This document shows positions 43,945 to 52,455 of a stretch of DNA of 64,000 nucleotides, in pieces; the stretch's first letter is position 1; each line of letters starts with the position of its first letter. This DNA comes from Streptomyces sedi. Its GTDB lineage: Bacteria; Actinomycetota; Actinomycetes; Streptomycetales; Streptomycetaceae. Location of the stretch: assembly GCF_006335015.1 (NCBI RefSeq), contig NZ_VDGT01000024.1:41605-105604 (forward strand). The letters run 5' to 3'. Under the pieces are notes generated by a model. The model worked only from the letters and a program-made list of their open reading frames with translations. It ran no database searches and was not told the origin of the DNA. The translations under genes and the position numbers were made by a program.

Positions 43945-45063
43945 ATGCCAGCCAGAAGCCGTCGTCGTTGGGGTATCCGCATCGCCAGCACGCTCTCCGC
44001 GCTGGTGCTCACCGCGAGCGGCGTCGGCCACTCGGTGGTGGCGGGGGTCGCCGACGGGGTGGGGCGGGTGGACGCGTTCGGCGGGCTGCGGGACCGCCCG
44101 GACGCCGGCTCGGGGCTCAACATCCTGCTGGTCGGCACGGACAGCAGGGACGGGCTCACCGAGGAGGAACGCGCCCGCTACCACGTGGGCGGCACCTCCT
44201 GCCGCTGCGCCGACGCGATCCTGCTGCTGCACGTCTCGGAGGACAGGGAACGCGTCAGCATGGTCAGCCTCCCGCGCGACTCCCTCACGACCCTGCCCGC
44301 GCACACCATGCCGGACAGCACCGAGCGGCACGACGCGCACGACGACAAGCTCAACTCCGCGCTCTCGCACGGCGGTCCCCAGCTGATGGTGGAGGCCGTC
44401 GAGGGGCTGACCGACACCAGGATCGACCACTACCTCGAAGTCAGCTTCGTCAGCTTCATGCGGGCGGTCGACCAGCTCGGCGGCGTGGAGGTCTGCACCA
44501 CCGAGCCGCTGCGCGACGCCTACGCGGGGCTCGACCTGCCCGCCGGCACCAGCACCCTGGACGGCCCCGGCGCCCTCGCCTACGTCCGGGCCCGGCACGT
44601 GGACGGCGCCTCGGACTTCGGCCGGATGGAACGTCAGCAGCGTTTCCTGGCCGCGTTCGCCGACAAGGCGGTCAGCGGCGGGGTGCTGCTCAACCCGGGG
44701 AAGGTCGCCGCGATGGCGGAGGCGCTGCTGGACTCGGTCCGCGCCGACGAGGGGCTGGACGCCGAGCAGATGCTGGAACTGGCGGGGCTGATGCGGCACT
44801 TCACCACGGCCTCGGCCGAGTTCGCCTCCGTGCCGGTCGCCGACCGCCAGCACGAGGCGCCCGGGCTCGGCTCCACCGTGCTCTGGGACGAGCGGGCGGC
44901 CGACCGGCTCTTCGACGCGCTCCGCCACGACCAGCCGCTGCCCAGGCCCGGACCGGACGCCGGACCGGACGCCGAGACGGGCCCCGGGGCTCCCGCCGAG
45001 GAGCCGGCCGCCCCGGCCGACGACGCGCAGGACACCACGGGCGCCGAAGCGATCGTCTGCTGA
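43945..45063 (+). CDS. LCP-family glycopolymer ligase (4 of 4)
   Basis: A 372-residue LCP protein with a short cytoplasmic start (RSRRRWGIR), a transmembrane or uncleaved signal segment (residues 10-32) and the LCP domain. Motifs are NILLVGTDSRDGLTEEE, SMVSLPRDSLTTLPAH, KLNSALSHGGP, RIDHYLEVSFVSFMRAVDQLGGVEVC and LAYVRARHVDGASDFGRMERQQRFL. There is no LytR_C domain. A Pro/Asp/Ala tail ends EAIVC with a terminal cysteine. An in-frame GTG at 43933 is an alternative start. Confidence 0.92.
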   Translation: MPARSRRRWGIRIASTLSALVLTASGVGHSVVAGVADGVGRVDAFGGLRDRPDAGSGLNILLVGTDSRDGLTEEERARYHVGGTSCRCADAILLLHVSEDRERVSMVSLPRDSLTTLPAHTMPDSTERHDAHDDKLNSALSHGGPQLMVEAVEGLTDTRIDHYLEVSFVSFMRAVDQLGGVEVCTTEPLRDAYAGLDLPAGTSTLDGPGALAYVRARHVDGASDFGRMERQQRFLAAFADKAVSGGVLLNPGKVAAMAEALLDSVRADEGLDAEQMLELAGLMRHFTTASAEFASVPVADRQHEAPGLGSTVLWDERAADRLFDALRHDQPLPRPGPDAGPDAETGPGAPAEEPAAPADDAQDTTGAEAIVC

Positions 45064-45082
45064 CCGCGCCGCCCGAACGGCG

Positions 45083-46393
45083 TCAGCGGACGGTGAGAAA
45101 CGCCTCCGGGTCCCGCGCCGGCCGGGGACGCGGCGGCGCGGCGGCGTGTCCGACCGCGACCGCGCCCATCGGGTCCCAGTCGTCCGGCAGCCCCAACGTC
45201 CGCCGGACCACGTCCCGGCAGAACATCGTCGAGGAGACCCACGCCGACCCCAGGCCCTCGCCGGCCAGCGCCACCAGCAGGTTCTGCACCCCGGCCCCGG
45301 TCGCCACGACGAACATCTCGCGCTCGGCGCGCGCCCTGCGCTCGTCCGGGTAGTCGTGGGCGCCGTCGGTCACCAGACAGGGCACCACCAGATAGGGCGC
45401 GCGGCGCAGCACCTCGCCCCGGCGCACGCGCCGTTCCACGCTCTCCTCGGAGCGCCCGTCGCGCCGCAGGTCGGCGATCCACGCCTCCCGCATCGCGTCC
45501 AGCAGCTCCGTCCTGGCCTCGGCCGACTCCAGCAGCACGAAGCGCCAGGGCGTGGTGTGGTGCGGCGCCGGCGCGGTCAACGCGGCGGCCACCGCCCGGC
45601 GCACCGCCTCCGGGTCGACCGGCTCCTCGGTGAACTCCCGCACCGTGCGGCGCGAGGTCACCGCCTCCCGCACCGCCTCCGAGGTCCCCAACCGGAACAT
45701 GTCCATGCTGGCGTCCCGCACCAACTCCCGCGCGCGTGCCTCCCCGCCGGTCCGGTGCGCCAGCCCCCGCAGCACGGCGACCGGCAGCCCGTCGGCCTTC
45801 CCCTTCACCAGCTCGCCCGCCGCGGCCAGCTCGTCGGCGACCGCGGTGATCGAGACGCCCAGCGGGTTGCCGTGCGAGTCGGTGCCTCCGCGCAGGTCGT
45901 CCAGCACGGTGACGCCGGCGGCCCCGATGGCCACGTCCGTCTGCCCCTCGCGCCAGGGCCGCCCGAAGGTGTCCGTGACCACCACGCCGACCTCGACCGA
46001 CAGCAGCTCGGCCAGCCCCCGGCGGATCGCCTCGGCCGAGGCGTCCGGGTCCTCGGGCAGCAACAGCACGGTGCCGGGCGGGGTGTTGGAGGCGTCGACG
46101 CCCGCGGCTGCCATCACGAAGCCGTGCCGGGACTCCACGATCCTGGCCTCGCCCTTGACGGCGACGACCCGGACGGTCTCCTCCTCTATGGCGTCCCGCC
46201 GGTCGTCGGCCCGCCGGACCCGGCCCTCGGCCTTGCTGACGATCTTCGAGGTGACGATGACGATGTCCCCGTCGGCCAGCCCGCCCCCCTCCGAAGCCCG
46301 CGCCGCCTCCGCGATCAGCTTGGCCAACTCGTCCCCCGGACGGACCTCGGGGATGCCGGGGAGGGCCCAGACCTGGTAAGCGGGCGCCGTCAT
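45083..46393 (-). CDS. fbiB: Bifunctional coenzyme F420 gamma-glutamyl ligase/dehydro-F420-0 reductase (FbiB)
   Basis: A 436-residue fusion. The N-terminal CofE ligase domain (1-245: VWALPGIPEV, VIVTSKIVSKAEGR, TDTFGRPWREGQTDVAIG) adds L-glutamates to F420-0. The C-terminal FMN nitroreductase-like domain (about 245-436: SRRTVREFTEEPVDPEAV, PAPHHTTPWRFVLL, LVALAGEGLGSAWVSSTMFC) reduces dehydro-F420-0 and aids tail elongation. Its ATG overlaps the fbiA stop, so the two are coupled. Same arrangement as mycobacterial fbiAB. Confidence 0.95.
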   Translation of the reverse strand: MTAPAYQVWALPGIPEVRPGDELAKLIAEAARASEGGGLADGDIVIVTSKIVSKAEGRVRRADDRRDAIEEETVRVVAVKGEARIVESRHGFVMAAAGVDASNTPPGTVLLLPEDPDASAEAIRRGLAELLSVEVGVVVTDTFGRPWREGQTDVAIGAAGVTVLDDLRGGTDSHGNPLGVSITAVADELAAAGELVKGKADGLPVAVLRGLAHRTGGEARARELVRDASMDMFRLGTSEAVREAVTSRRTVREFTEEPVDPEAVRRAVAAALTAPAPHHTTPWRFVLLESAEARTELLDAMREAWIADLRRDGRSEESVERRVRRGEVLRRAPYLVVPCLVTDGAHDYPDERRARAEREMFVVATGAGVQNLLVALAGEGLGSAWVSSTMFCRDVVRRTLGLPDDWDPMGAVAVGHAAAPPRPRPARDPEAFLTVR

Positions 46394-47355
46394 ACGTCGT
46401 CGACCTCCGTGGCGATCGTCAGCGCCGCCCGGGCCATCTCGGCGGTCGCTTCGGTGTCCTTCATCAGCAACGGCACGGCCCGGCAACGGATTCCCGCCGC
46501 CTCGACCCCGGCGACGGACGCCGCGTCCACCGTGTCCACCAGCCAGGCGTCCAGCAGCCCCGACCCGTAGTGCAGCGCGACGGCGGAGGCGGTCGCCTCG
46601 ACGCCGACGGCGGCCAGCACCTTGTCGGCCATCCCGCGCACCGGGGCGTCCCCGACGATCGGGGACAGCCCCACGACGGGCACCCCGGCGTCGGCGATGG
46701 CCTCCCTGATGCCGGGCACCGCGAGGATGGTGCCGACGCTGACCACCGGGTTGGACGGCGGGAAGATCACGACGTCCGCCTCGGCGATCGCCTCCAGCAC
46801 CCCCGGCGCCGGCTTCGACTGGTCGGCGCCGACCGGCACCACGGCCCGCGCCGGCACCCCGGCGCGCATCCGCACCCAGTACTCCTGGAAGTGGACCGCG
46901 CGCCGGCCCTCCCGCTCGTCGTCGACCAGCACATGCGTCTCGACCCGGTCGTCGGTCATCGGCAGCAGCCGCACACCCGGGTTCCAGCGCTGGCACAGCG
47001 CCTCGGTGACCGCGCTCAGCGGGTAGCCGGCGCCCATCATCTGGGTGCGCACGATGTGCGTGGCGAAGTCCCGGTCGCCGAGCCCGAACCACTCGGGCCC
47101 GACGCCGTAGGCGGCCAACTCCTCCTTCACGGAGAACGACTCGTCCGCCCGTCCCCAGCCCTGTTCCTCGTGGATGCCGCCACCGAGCGTGTACATCACG
47201 GTGTCGAGGTCGGGACAGACCTTCAGGCCGAAGAGATGGATGTCGTCGCCGGTGTTGCCGATCACGGTGACCTCGGCCTCCGGCGCGGCCCGCAACAGGC
47301 CGCGCAGGAAGCGGGCGCCACCGATTCCGCCGGACAGAACCACGATGCGTCGCAT
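46390..47355 (-). CDS. fbiA: F420 biosynthesis phospho-transferase (FbiA/CofD)
   Basis: A 321-residue transferase joining the activated three-carbon phosphate (EPPG in actinobacteria) to the deazaflavin Fo, giving dehydro-F420-0. Motifs are VVLSGGIGGARFLRGLL, VIGNTGDDIHLFGLKVCPDLDTVMYTLGG, EEQGWGRADESF, PMTDDRVETHV and FPPSNPVVSVGTILAVPGIR. It starts 13 bp after the cysteine dioxygenase stop and overlaps fbiB by 4 bp, forming a three-gene operon. Confidence 0.95.
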   Translation of the reverse strand: MRRIVVLSGGIGGARFLRGLLRAAPEAEVTVIGNTGDDIHLFGLKVCPDLDTVMYTLGGGIHEEQGWGRADESFSVKEELAAYGVGPEWFGLGDRDFATHIVRTQMMGAGYPLSAVTEALCQRWNPGVRLLPMTDDRVETHVLVDDEREGRRAVHFQEYWVRMRAGVPARAVVPVGADQSKPAPGVLEAIAEADVVIFPPSNPVVSVGTILAVPGIREAIADAGVPVVGLSPIVGDAPVRGMADKVLAAVGVEATASAVALHYGSGLLDAWLVDTVDAASVAGVEAAGIRCRAVPLLMKDTEATAEMARAALTIATEVDDV

Positions 47356-47368
47356 GTGGCCCAGTCTG

Positions 47369-47887
47369 TCAGCAGGCGAGGAGGCCCCGGGGGCTGGGGC
47401 GCGACGCGGGGGAGTGCGTCGCCTCGCGCCGGGGGCGCATGGGCATCTCGGTCAGCCCAGGGAAGTAGACGTGCAGGCTGACGGCCGGCTCTAGCGCCGC
47501 GTTGACCACCTCGTGGACGTAGCCGGGGGCGAAGACCCGCAGCGAGCCGGGCGTGAGCACCCGCTCGCCGCGCCCGGCGGCGTGCTCGGTCAGCGCGCCG
47601 GCGAGCACCGTGTACACGCCGGACGAGGGACCGTGGTCGTGGCGCCCGCTGCCCTGCCCCGGCAGCCAGCTCAGCAGCCAGACCTCGTAGCCAGGGCCGA
47701 CCCGCAGCCGGTGGTACCAGCGGCTGGTCGCGTCGTACCGCACCAGGGAACGCCAACACTCCCGATCACCCGCGAGCGCGACGGCCAGCCCCGCGAAGCC
47801 GGCGACCGTGGTCGGGTGCGCGGCGGGGGCGGGCAGCAGGTGGGGGAGGGCCAGCGGGTCGCCGGCGATGGCGTTGTCGTTGTCCAT
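47369..47887 (-). CDS. Cysteine dioxygenase family protein
   Basis: A 172-residue cupin of the bacterial cysteine dioxygenase type. The iron-binding histidines are in GSGRHDHGPSSGVYTVLAG (HxH) and VHEVVNAALEPAVSLHVYF. It oxidises cysteine to cysteine sulfinate, or may act on a related thiol. It is the first gene of an apparent operon with fbiA and fbiB, a conserved but unexplained pairing. It is divergent from whiB over 513 bp. Confidence 0.88.
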   Translation of the reverse strand: MDNDNAIAGDPLALPHLLPAPAAHPTTVAGFAGLAVALAGDRECWRSLVRYDATSRWYHRLRVGPGYEVWLLSWLPGQGSGRHDHGPSSGVYTVLAGALTEHAAGRGERVLTPGSLRVFAPGYVHEVVNAALEPAVSLHVYFPGLTEMPMRPRREATHSPASRPSPRGLLAC

Positions 47888-48264
47888 GGAGTGCGATGCG
47901 CCTCGGATGGTCGTGGAGCCCGGCCGCTTCCGTCAGTAGACGGCCTGTCAACAGGGCGTGCTGTCCCCCGCATTGTTTCATCAGATCCGGGCTCCGGGGA
48001 CCGCCGAAAGGTTTATCCGTGTCCACTCCGGGAGAAGCGCCGGATCATCCGGCCGTCAGCGAGGGCGCGTTGCGCGTCCGTGATCTGGGCGTGACCCTCG
48101 CCACCGCCGCGCGCTCCCTCGCAACAAAACCGCGCTCTCGTTCGTTTCTCTGTGCGAGGGCGCCGAACCGGCCGGGGGAACCGGTGGAATGTGGGACGGA
48201 TGCCCGAAGGTGGTTGAGGGATTTGTGCCGATTTGAACACTTTCCGTGTGAGTGTGGTGCCACA
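47888..48264. other. Left part of the whiB/cysteine dioxygenase divergent gap
   Basis: No supportable gene. A near-palindrome CCTGTCAACAGG lies at 47944-47955, about 60 bp upstream of the cysteine dioxygenase start, and may be a regulator site for that operon. A short plus-strand frame starting at 47896 contains CCPPHC but lacks any ribosome-binding site, so I do not call it. Confidence 0.45.
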
Positions 48265-48284
48265 GGGTGAATCATCGGGTGAAT
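48265..48284. repeat. GGGTGAAT direct repeat upstream of whiB
   Basis: GGGTGAAT occurs at 48265-48272 and 48277-48284 (period 12), just upstream of the whiB -35. It could be a site for one of the developmental regulators known to act on whiB; which one cannot be told. Confidence 0.4.
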
Positions 48285-48297
48285 GGCAGATCGTGGC

Positions 48298-48327
48298 TTG
48301 ACTGCCGGTGAGCGGCCCACCTGTAAT
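48298..48327 (+). promoter_or_regulatory. whiB promoter
   Basis: TTGACT (48298-48303), 18-bp spacer, TGTAAT (48322-48327). This gives a start near 48334 and a leader of about 65 bases to ATG 48401. It looks like a housekeeping-type promoter. Confidence 0.6.
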
Positions 48328-48400
48328 TTCACTCATGTCGTTCGACCGGCACGGATAACGACGGCATCACGGGGACGCAACGAAGGCGAGGGGTGCGCAC

Positions 48401-48664
48401 ATGACCGAGCTGTTCGAACAACTGCTGGTCGAGGAAGCCGACGAGGAGCTTGGCTGGCAGGAGCGCGCGCTCTGCGCGCAGACCGACCCCGAGTCCTTCT
48501 TCCCCGAGAAGGGGGGCTCCACCCGCGAGGCCAAGAAGGTCTGCCTCGCCTGCGAGGTGCGCTCCGAGTGCCTTGAGTACGCCCTCGCCAACGACGAACG
48601 GTTCGGCATCTGGGGCGGGTTGTCCGAGCGCGAGCGCCGCCGCCTGAAGAAGGCCGCGGTCTGA
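48401..48664 (+). CDS. whiB: WhiB sporulation regulator (Wbl iron-sulfur protein)
   Basis: An 87-residue Wbl protein nearly identical, as I recall it, to S. coelicolor WhiB. Cysteines at 25, 48, 51 and 57 (CLACEVRSEC) bind a 4Fe-4S cluster, GIWGG (69-73) is the turn that contacts sigma factor, and the C-terminus SERERRRLKKAAV binds DNA. WhiB works with WhiA to stop aerial growth and start sporulation septation. It is monocistronic, and the position beside fbiAB matches mycobacterial whiB2. Confidence 0.97.
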   Translation: MTELFEQLLVEEADEELGWQERALCAQTDPESFFPEKGGSTREAKKVCLACEVRSECLEYALANDERFGIWGGLSERERRRLKKAAV

Positions 48665-48734
48665 GGGGGCGTCCTCCCCGAGCCCCGGACCATCCCGGTG
48701 CCTCCCGGCCGAAGGGCGCGGACGGTCCCAGCCG

Positions 48735-48740
48735 CTAGTG
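48735..48740 (+). promoter_or_regulatory. -10-like element of the large glycosyltransferase operon
   Basis: TAGTGT, 85 bases before ATG 48826. The same hexamer precedes the LCP gene at 39168. Confidence 0.35.
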
Positions 48741-48825
48741 TGGTGCGCTGTCCGAGGCGACAAGCGCCACTCCTCACGGAGCAGCGTCGTCCACCACCGT
48801 CCAGCGAACCGGGGCCAGCACCTCG

Positions 48826-51800
48826 ATGTCCGTGCACAGCCAGTCGGCGGCGCAACCGCAGGCCGCCCATCCCGAACTTCCCCGGCACGTCGTCACCGCC
48901 GTGCTCGTCTCGCACGACGGCGAACGCTGGCTCCCCGAGGTCCTGCGCGGAATCCTCGGCCAGGAGCGGCCCGTCCAGGACGTGATCGCTGCGGACACCG
49001 GCAGCGCCGACGAGTCGGCGAACCTGGTGACCGAAGCCCTCGGCGCGGAACGGGTGTTGCACCTCGCCCGCCGCACCGGCTTCGGCGCGGCCGTCGCCGA
49101 GGCGGCCCGCACCGCGCCCGTTCTCACCCCGGACGACCTCCCCTATCTACGGCGGCCCGCCGCCTGGGACCCGGTCAACCGCCGCTGGGACAACAGCACC
49201 TACGACCTGCCCGAGCTGCCACACGGCGAACCGGTGCACTGGCTCTGGCTGTTGCACGACGACTCGGCCCCCGCCCCGGACGCCCTCGCGCACCTGCTGC
49301 GCCAGGCCGACGCCAGCCCCTCGACCGCCATCGTCGGCGGCAAGCTGCGCGGCTGGTACGACCGCAGGCAGCTGCTGGAGGTCGGCGTCTCCCTCGCCTA
49401 CAGCGGACGCCGCTGGACCGGCCTCGACCGCCGCGAGCAGGACCAGGGGCAGCACGACCGGGTCCGCCCCGTGCTCTCCGTCTCCACCGCCGGGATGCTC
49501 ATCCGGCGCGACGTCTACGAGCGGCTCGGCGGCTTCGACCGCCGGCTGCCGCTGACCCGCGACGACGTCGACATCTGCTGGCGCGCCCACGCGGCGGGCC
49601 ACGGCGTGCTGATCGCCCCCGACGCCGTCTTCCGACACGCGGAGGCCGCCACCAGGGAACGCCGTTCCATCGACTGCGCCGGCCGCCTCGGAGGCAGCCC
49701 GCACCGGGTCGACAAGGCCGCCGCCACCTACGCGCTGCTGGCCAACGCCCGCACCCGGGTGCTGCCCTGGGTCGCCTTCCGGCTGGTCCTCGGCACCCTG
49801 CTGCGCATCCTCGCCTATCTCGTCGGCAAGCAGCCGGGACGCGCGCTCGACGAGGCCGCCGGGCTGCTCGCCACCGTGCTGCGCCCCGGCCGGCTGATCG
49901 GCGCCCGGCGCAGCCGCGCCGCCGCCAGGGCTCCCGACCAGGACCCGAAGGAGCTGAGAGCGCTCCTGCCACCGCCGGGCGCCACCGTCCGCTCCACCAT
50001 CGAGCAGGTCGCGAGCAACCTCGGCGGTCGCGCCGAGCCTGCCTCCGCCTCCAGCGGCCGGCACGGCGCCGTCGAGTCCGGGCCGAGCGACGACGACGGC
50101 GACGTGTTGGACGTCGAGCAGTTCGCCCGCCTCAAGCGGCTGGCGCGCCGGCCGGGGCCCGTGCTCTTCCTCGTGCTGCTCGTGGTCTCGCTGCTCGCCT
50201 GCCGTGACCTGGTCGGCGGCGGCGCGCTCAGCGGCGGCGCCCTGCTGCCGATGCCGGCCGACGCCGGCACCCTCTGGGACCGTTACCTGACGACCTGGCA
50301 ACCCGTCGGCACCGGCGGCACGGAGTCGGCGCCGCCGTTCGTCGGGCTGCTGGCGTTCCTGTCCAGCCTGCTGCTCGGCAACACGGGTCCCGCGATGACC
50401 CTGCTGCTGGTCTGCTCCATCCCGCTGGCCGGCGTCAGCGCCTATCTGACCTCGCGACCGCTGGTCATGTCCCGGCTGCTGCGCGCCTGGGGCAGCGTCG
50501 CCTACGCGTTCCTGCCCGCCGTCACCGGCGCGCTCGCCGGCGGACGGATCGGCACCGCGCTGCTCGCCGTGCTGCTGCCGCCGCTGGCCCGCGCCGCGGT
50601 CGCCGCCGCCGGCCACACCAGGGGCGACGGCATCGGCCCCTGGCGCGCGGTGTGGGCCGCGGCGCTGCTGCTGACGCTGGGCTCCGCGTTCACGCCCGTG
50701 ATCTGGCCGATGGCGGTGCTGCTCGCCGTCCTCGCGCTGCTGCTGCCACTGCGGATGCCCGTGGCGGTCCGGCGGGCGCGCGCGCTGCGGTTCGCCGCCG
50801 CGCTGGCCACGCCGGTGCTGGTGCTCGCGCCCTGGTCGCTGTCGACGCTGCTGAGCCCCGACGCGTTCCTCGACGAGGTCGGCCTGTCGTACGAGACCGG
50901 TTCGGCCGACGCCACGCAGCTGCTCAACCTCAGCCCGGGCGGCCCGGGAACGCCCTCCTCCTGGCTGCTGCTCGGCGTGCTGCTCGCCGCGCTCGGCGCG
51001 CTGCTGCGCGGCGAGCGCCGGCTGGCCATCCACACCGCCTGGGCCGGCGCCCTGGTCGCGCTGCTCTTCGCCATCTGGTCCGACACCGACGGCTGGGCCG
51101 GCCCCGCCGTCCTGGTCTACGGCCTGGCGCTGCTGAGCGCCGCGCTCCTCGGCGCCGACGGCGCCCGCTACCGCGTCGCCGCCCGCAGCTTCGGCTGGCG
51201 CCAGCCGCTGGCCGTCGCCGTCGCCGGCGCCGCCGCGATCGGCCCGCTGCTGGCCGCCGCCGGGTGGGTGCTCGACGGCGCCGACGGGCCGCTGCGCCGC
51301 AGCGACCCGGTGCAGGTCCCGGCGTTCGTCGCCGAGGAGAGCGCCGCCCGCGACCAGGCCCGCACCCTGGTCCTGACCGCCGACGGCGGGCGGGAGGCCG
51401 AGGTCGACGAGGTCTCCTACGCGCTGGTGCGCGGCTCGGGCGCCCGCCTCGGCGACGCCGACCTCGCGGAACTCCTCGGCGAGGACGAGACGTTGAGCGA
51501 GGCCGTCGGCGACCTCACCGCGGGCACGGGCGCCGACCAGACCCGGGCGCTCGCCGACTACGCGGTCCGCTACGTCCTGGTCCAGGACGGCAGCCCGCGC
51601 GAGCTGCACCGCACCCTCGACACCACCCCCGGCCTCCAGCGCCTCAGCCAGGAGGACGGCAGCGCCCTGTGGCGGGTCAACCGGGACGTCGCCCGCGCGA
51701 TGGTCCTGCCAGCCGAGGAGGAGGGCCCGGACGCCGAGCCCGTTCCGCTGCCGGCCGAGGCCGTCGAGGTCCACACCGACCTGCCCGAGGGGCCGGCCGG

Positions 51801-52455
51801 CCGGGTGCTGCGACTCGCCGACCGCGCCGACGAGGGCTTCCGGGCCACGCTCGACGGCCAGTCGCTCACCCCGGTGACCGTCAACGGCTGGGCGCAGGGC
51901 TTCGAACTGCCGGCCGGGGGCGGCCGGTTGGACGTCGTGTACGAGACCTCGGGGCTGCACACCCTGTGGGTCTGGGCGCAGGGCTTCGGCCTGCTGGTGC
52001 TGGTGGTGCTCGCGCTGCCGGACCGCCGCCGTGAGCTGGACGACGACCTGCCGGAGGCCGAGGCGCCGGCGCCGCAGGGCCGCCGCGCCAGGCGCGCCGC
52101 CGTTCCCGCGCAGGGCGCGGCGCCGGCCGACGAGTCCGTCGACCACGAGGCGCCCGCCGCGCCGGCCGAGACTCCGCCCGAGCCGCCGGCCGCCCCCGAG
52201 TGGCGGCCGGAGCAGCCCGAGCCCTACGCGCCGGCGGGCGAGCCGCACGGGGGGACTGTTCCCCCGCCGCAACAGCCCTACGACGACTGGACGGCCCAGC
52301 CCTACCAGCAGCCCTACGACCCGTCCGGCCAACAGGGCTACGACCCGTCGTACGGCCAGGGCCAGGGCCAGAGTCAGGGCTACGGCCAGGGCCAGGGCTA
52401 CCCCTCCCCCTATGACTATCCGACCGACTATGGCGACGGGAGTGATCGCCGGTGA
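48826..52455 (+). CDS. Giant membrane glycosyltransferase (GT2) with Gln/Tyr/Gly-rich tail
   Basis: A 1209-residue protein. Residues about 20-300 form a family 2 glycosyltransferase (VTAVLVSHDGERWLPEVL, WLLHDDSAPAPDAL as the DxD region, SVSTAGMLIRRDVYERLGGFD, TRDDVDICWRAHAAGH). Residues about 430-830 hold some ten or more membrane helices. A large loop domain (about 835-1035) follows, then a last helix (1043-1060) and a disordered cytoplasmic tail (1065-1209). The tail becomes a run of Tyr-Gly-Gln repeats (GQGQSQGYGQGQGY). The stop overlaps the DUF5719 gene start. It probably adds or polymerises sugar on a lipid carrier; donor and product are unknown. Confidence 0.85.
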   Translation: MSVHSQSAAQPQAAHPELPRHVVTAVLVSHDGERWLPEVLRGILGQERPVQDVIAADTGSADESANLVTEALGAERVLHLARRTGFGAAVAEAARTAPVLTPDDLPYLRRPAAWDPVNRRWDNSTYDLPELPHGEPVHWLWLLHDDSAPAPDALAHLLRQADASPSTAIVGGKLRGWYDRRQLLEVGVSLAYSGRRWTGLDRREQDQGQHDRVRPVLSVSTAGMLIRRDVYERLGGFDRRLPLTRDDVDICWRAHAAGHGVLIAPDAVFRHAEAATRERRSIDCAGRLGGSPHRVDKAAATYALLANARTRVLPWVAFRLVLGTLLRILAYLVGKQPGRALDEAAGLLATVLRPGRLIGARRSRAAARAPDQDPKELRALLPPPGATVRSTIEQVASNLGGRAEPASASSGRHGAVESGPSDDDGDVLDVEQFARLKRLARRPGPVLFLVLLVVSLLACRDLVGGGALSGGALLPMPADAGTLWDRYLTTWQPVGTGGTESAPPFVGLLAFLSSLLLGNTGPAMTLLLVCSIPLAGVSAYLTSRPLVMSRLLRAWGSVAYAFLPAVTGALAGGRIGTALLAVLLPPLARAAVAAAGHTRGDGIGPWRAVWAAALLLTLGSAFTPVIWPMAVLLAVLALLLPLRMPVAVRRARALRFAAALATPVLVLAPWSLSTLLSPDAFLDEVGLSYETGSADATQLLNLSPGGPGTPSSWLLLGVLLAALGALLRGERRLAIHTAWAGALVALLFAIWSDTDGWAGPAVLVYGLALLSAALLGADGARYRVAARSFGWRQPLAVAVAGAAAIGPLLAAAGWVLDGADGPLRRSDPVQVPAFVAEESAARDQARTLVLTADGGREAEVDEVSYALVRGSGARLGDADLAELLGEDETLSEAVGDLTAGTGADQTRALADYAVRYVLVQDGSPRELHRTLDTTPGLQRLSQEDGSALWRVNRDVARAMVLPAEEEGPDAEPVPLPAEAVEVHTDLPEGPAGRVLRLADRADEGFRATLDGQSLTPVTVNGWAQGFELPAGGGRLDVVYETSGLHTLWVWAQGFGLLVLVVLALPDRRRELDDDLPEAEAPAPQGRRARRAAVPAQGAAPADESVDHEAPAAPAETPPEPPAAPEWRPEQPEPYAPAGEPHGGTVPPPQQPYDDWTAQPYQQPYDPSGQQGYDPSYGQGQGQSQGYGQGQGYPSPYDYPTDYGDGSDRR
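52340..52410 (+). repeat. In-frame Gly-Gln/Tyr-Gly coding repeat
   Basis: Degenerate tandem hexamers of the type GGCCAG, with interspersed TACGGC, encode the low-complexity end of the giant glycosyltransferase. Such repeats expand and contract easily, so length may vary between strains. Confidence 0.6.

Noticed and set aside
47896..48270. 124-residue plus-strand ORF with a CCPPHC segment, considered as a cysteine-responsive leader peptide for the cysteine dioxygenase operon
   Set aside because: It is on the wrong strand for that operon, lacks a ribosome-binding site, and its length is unlike a leader peptide.
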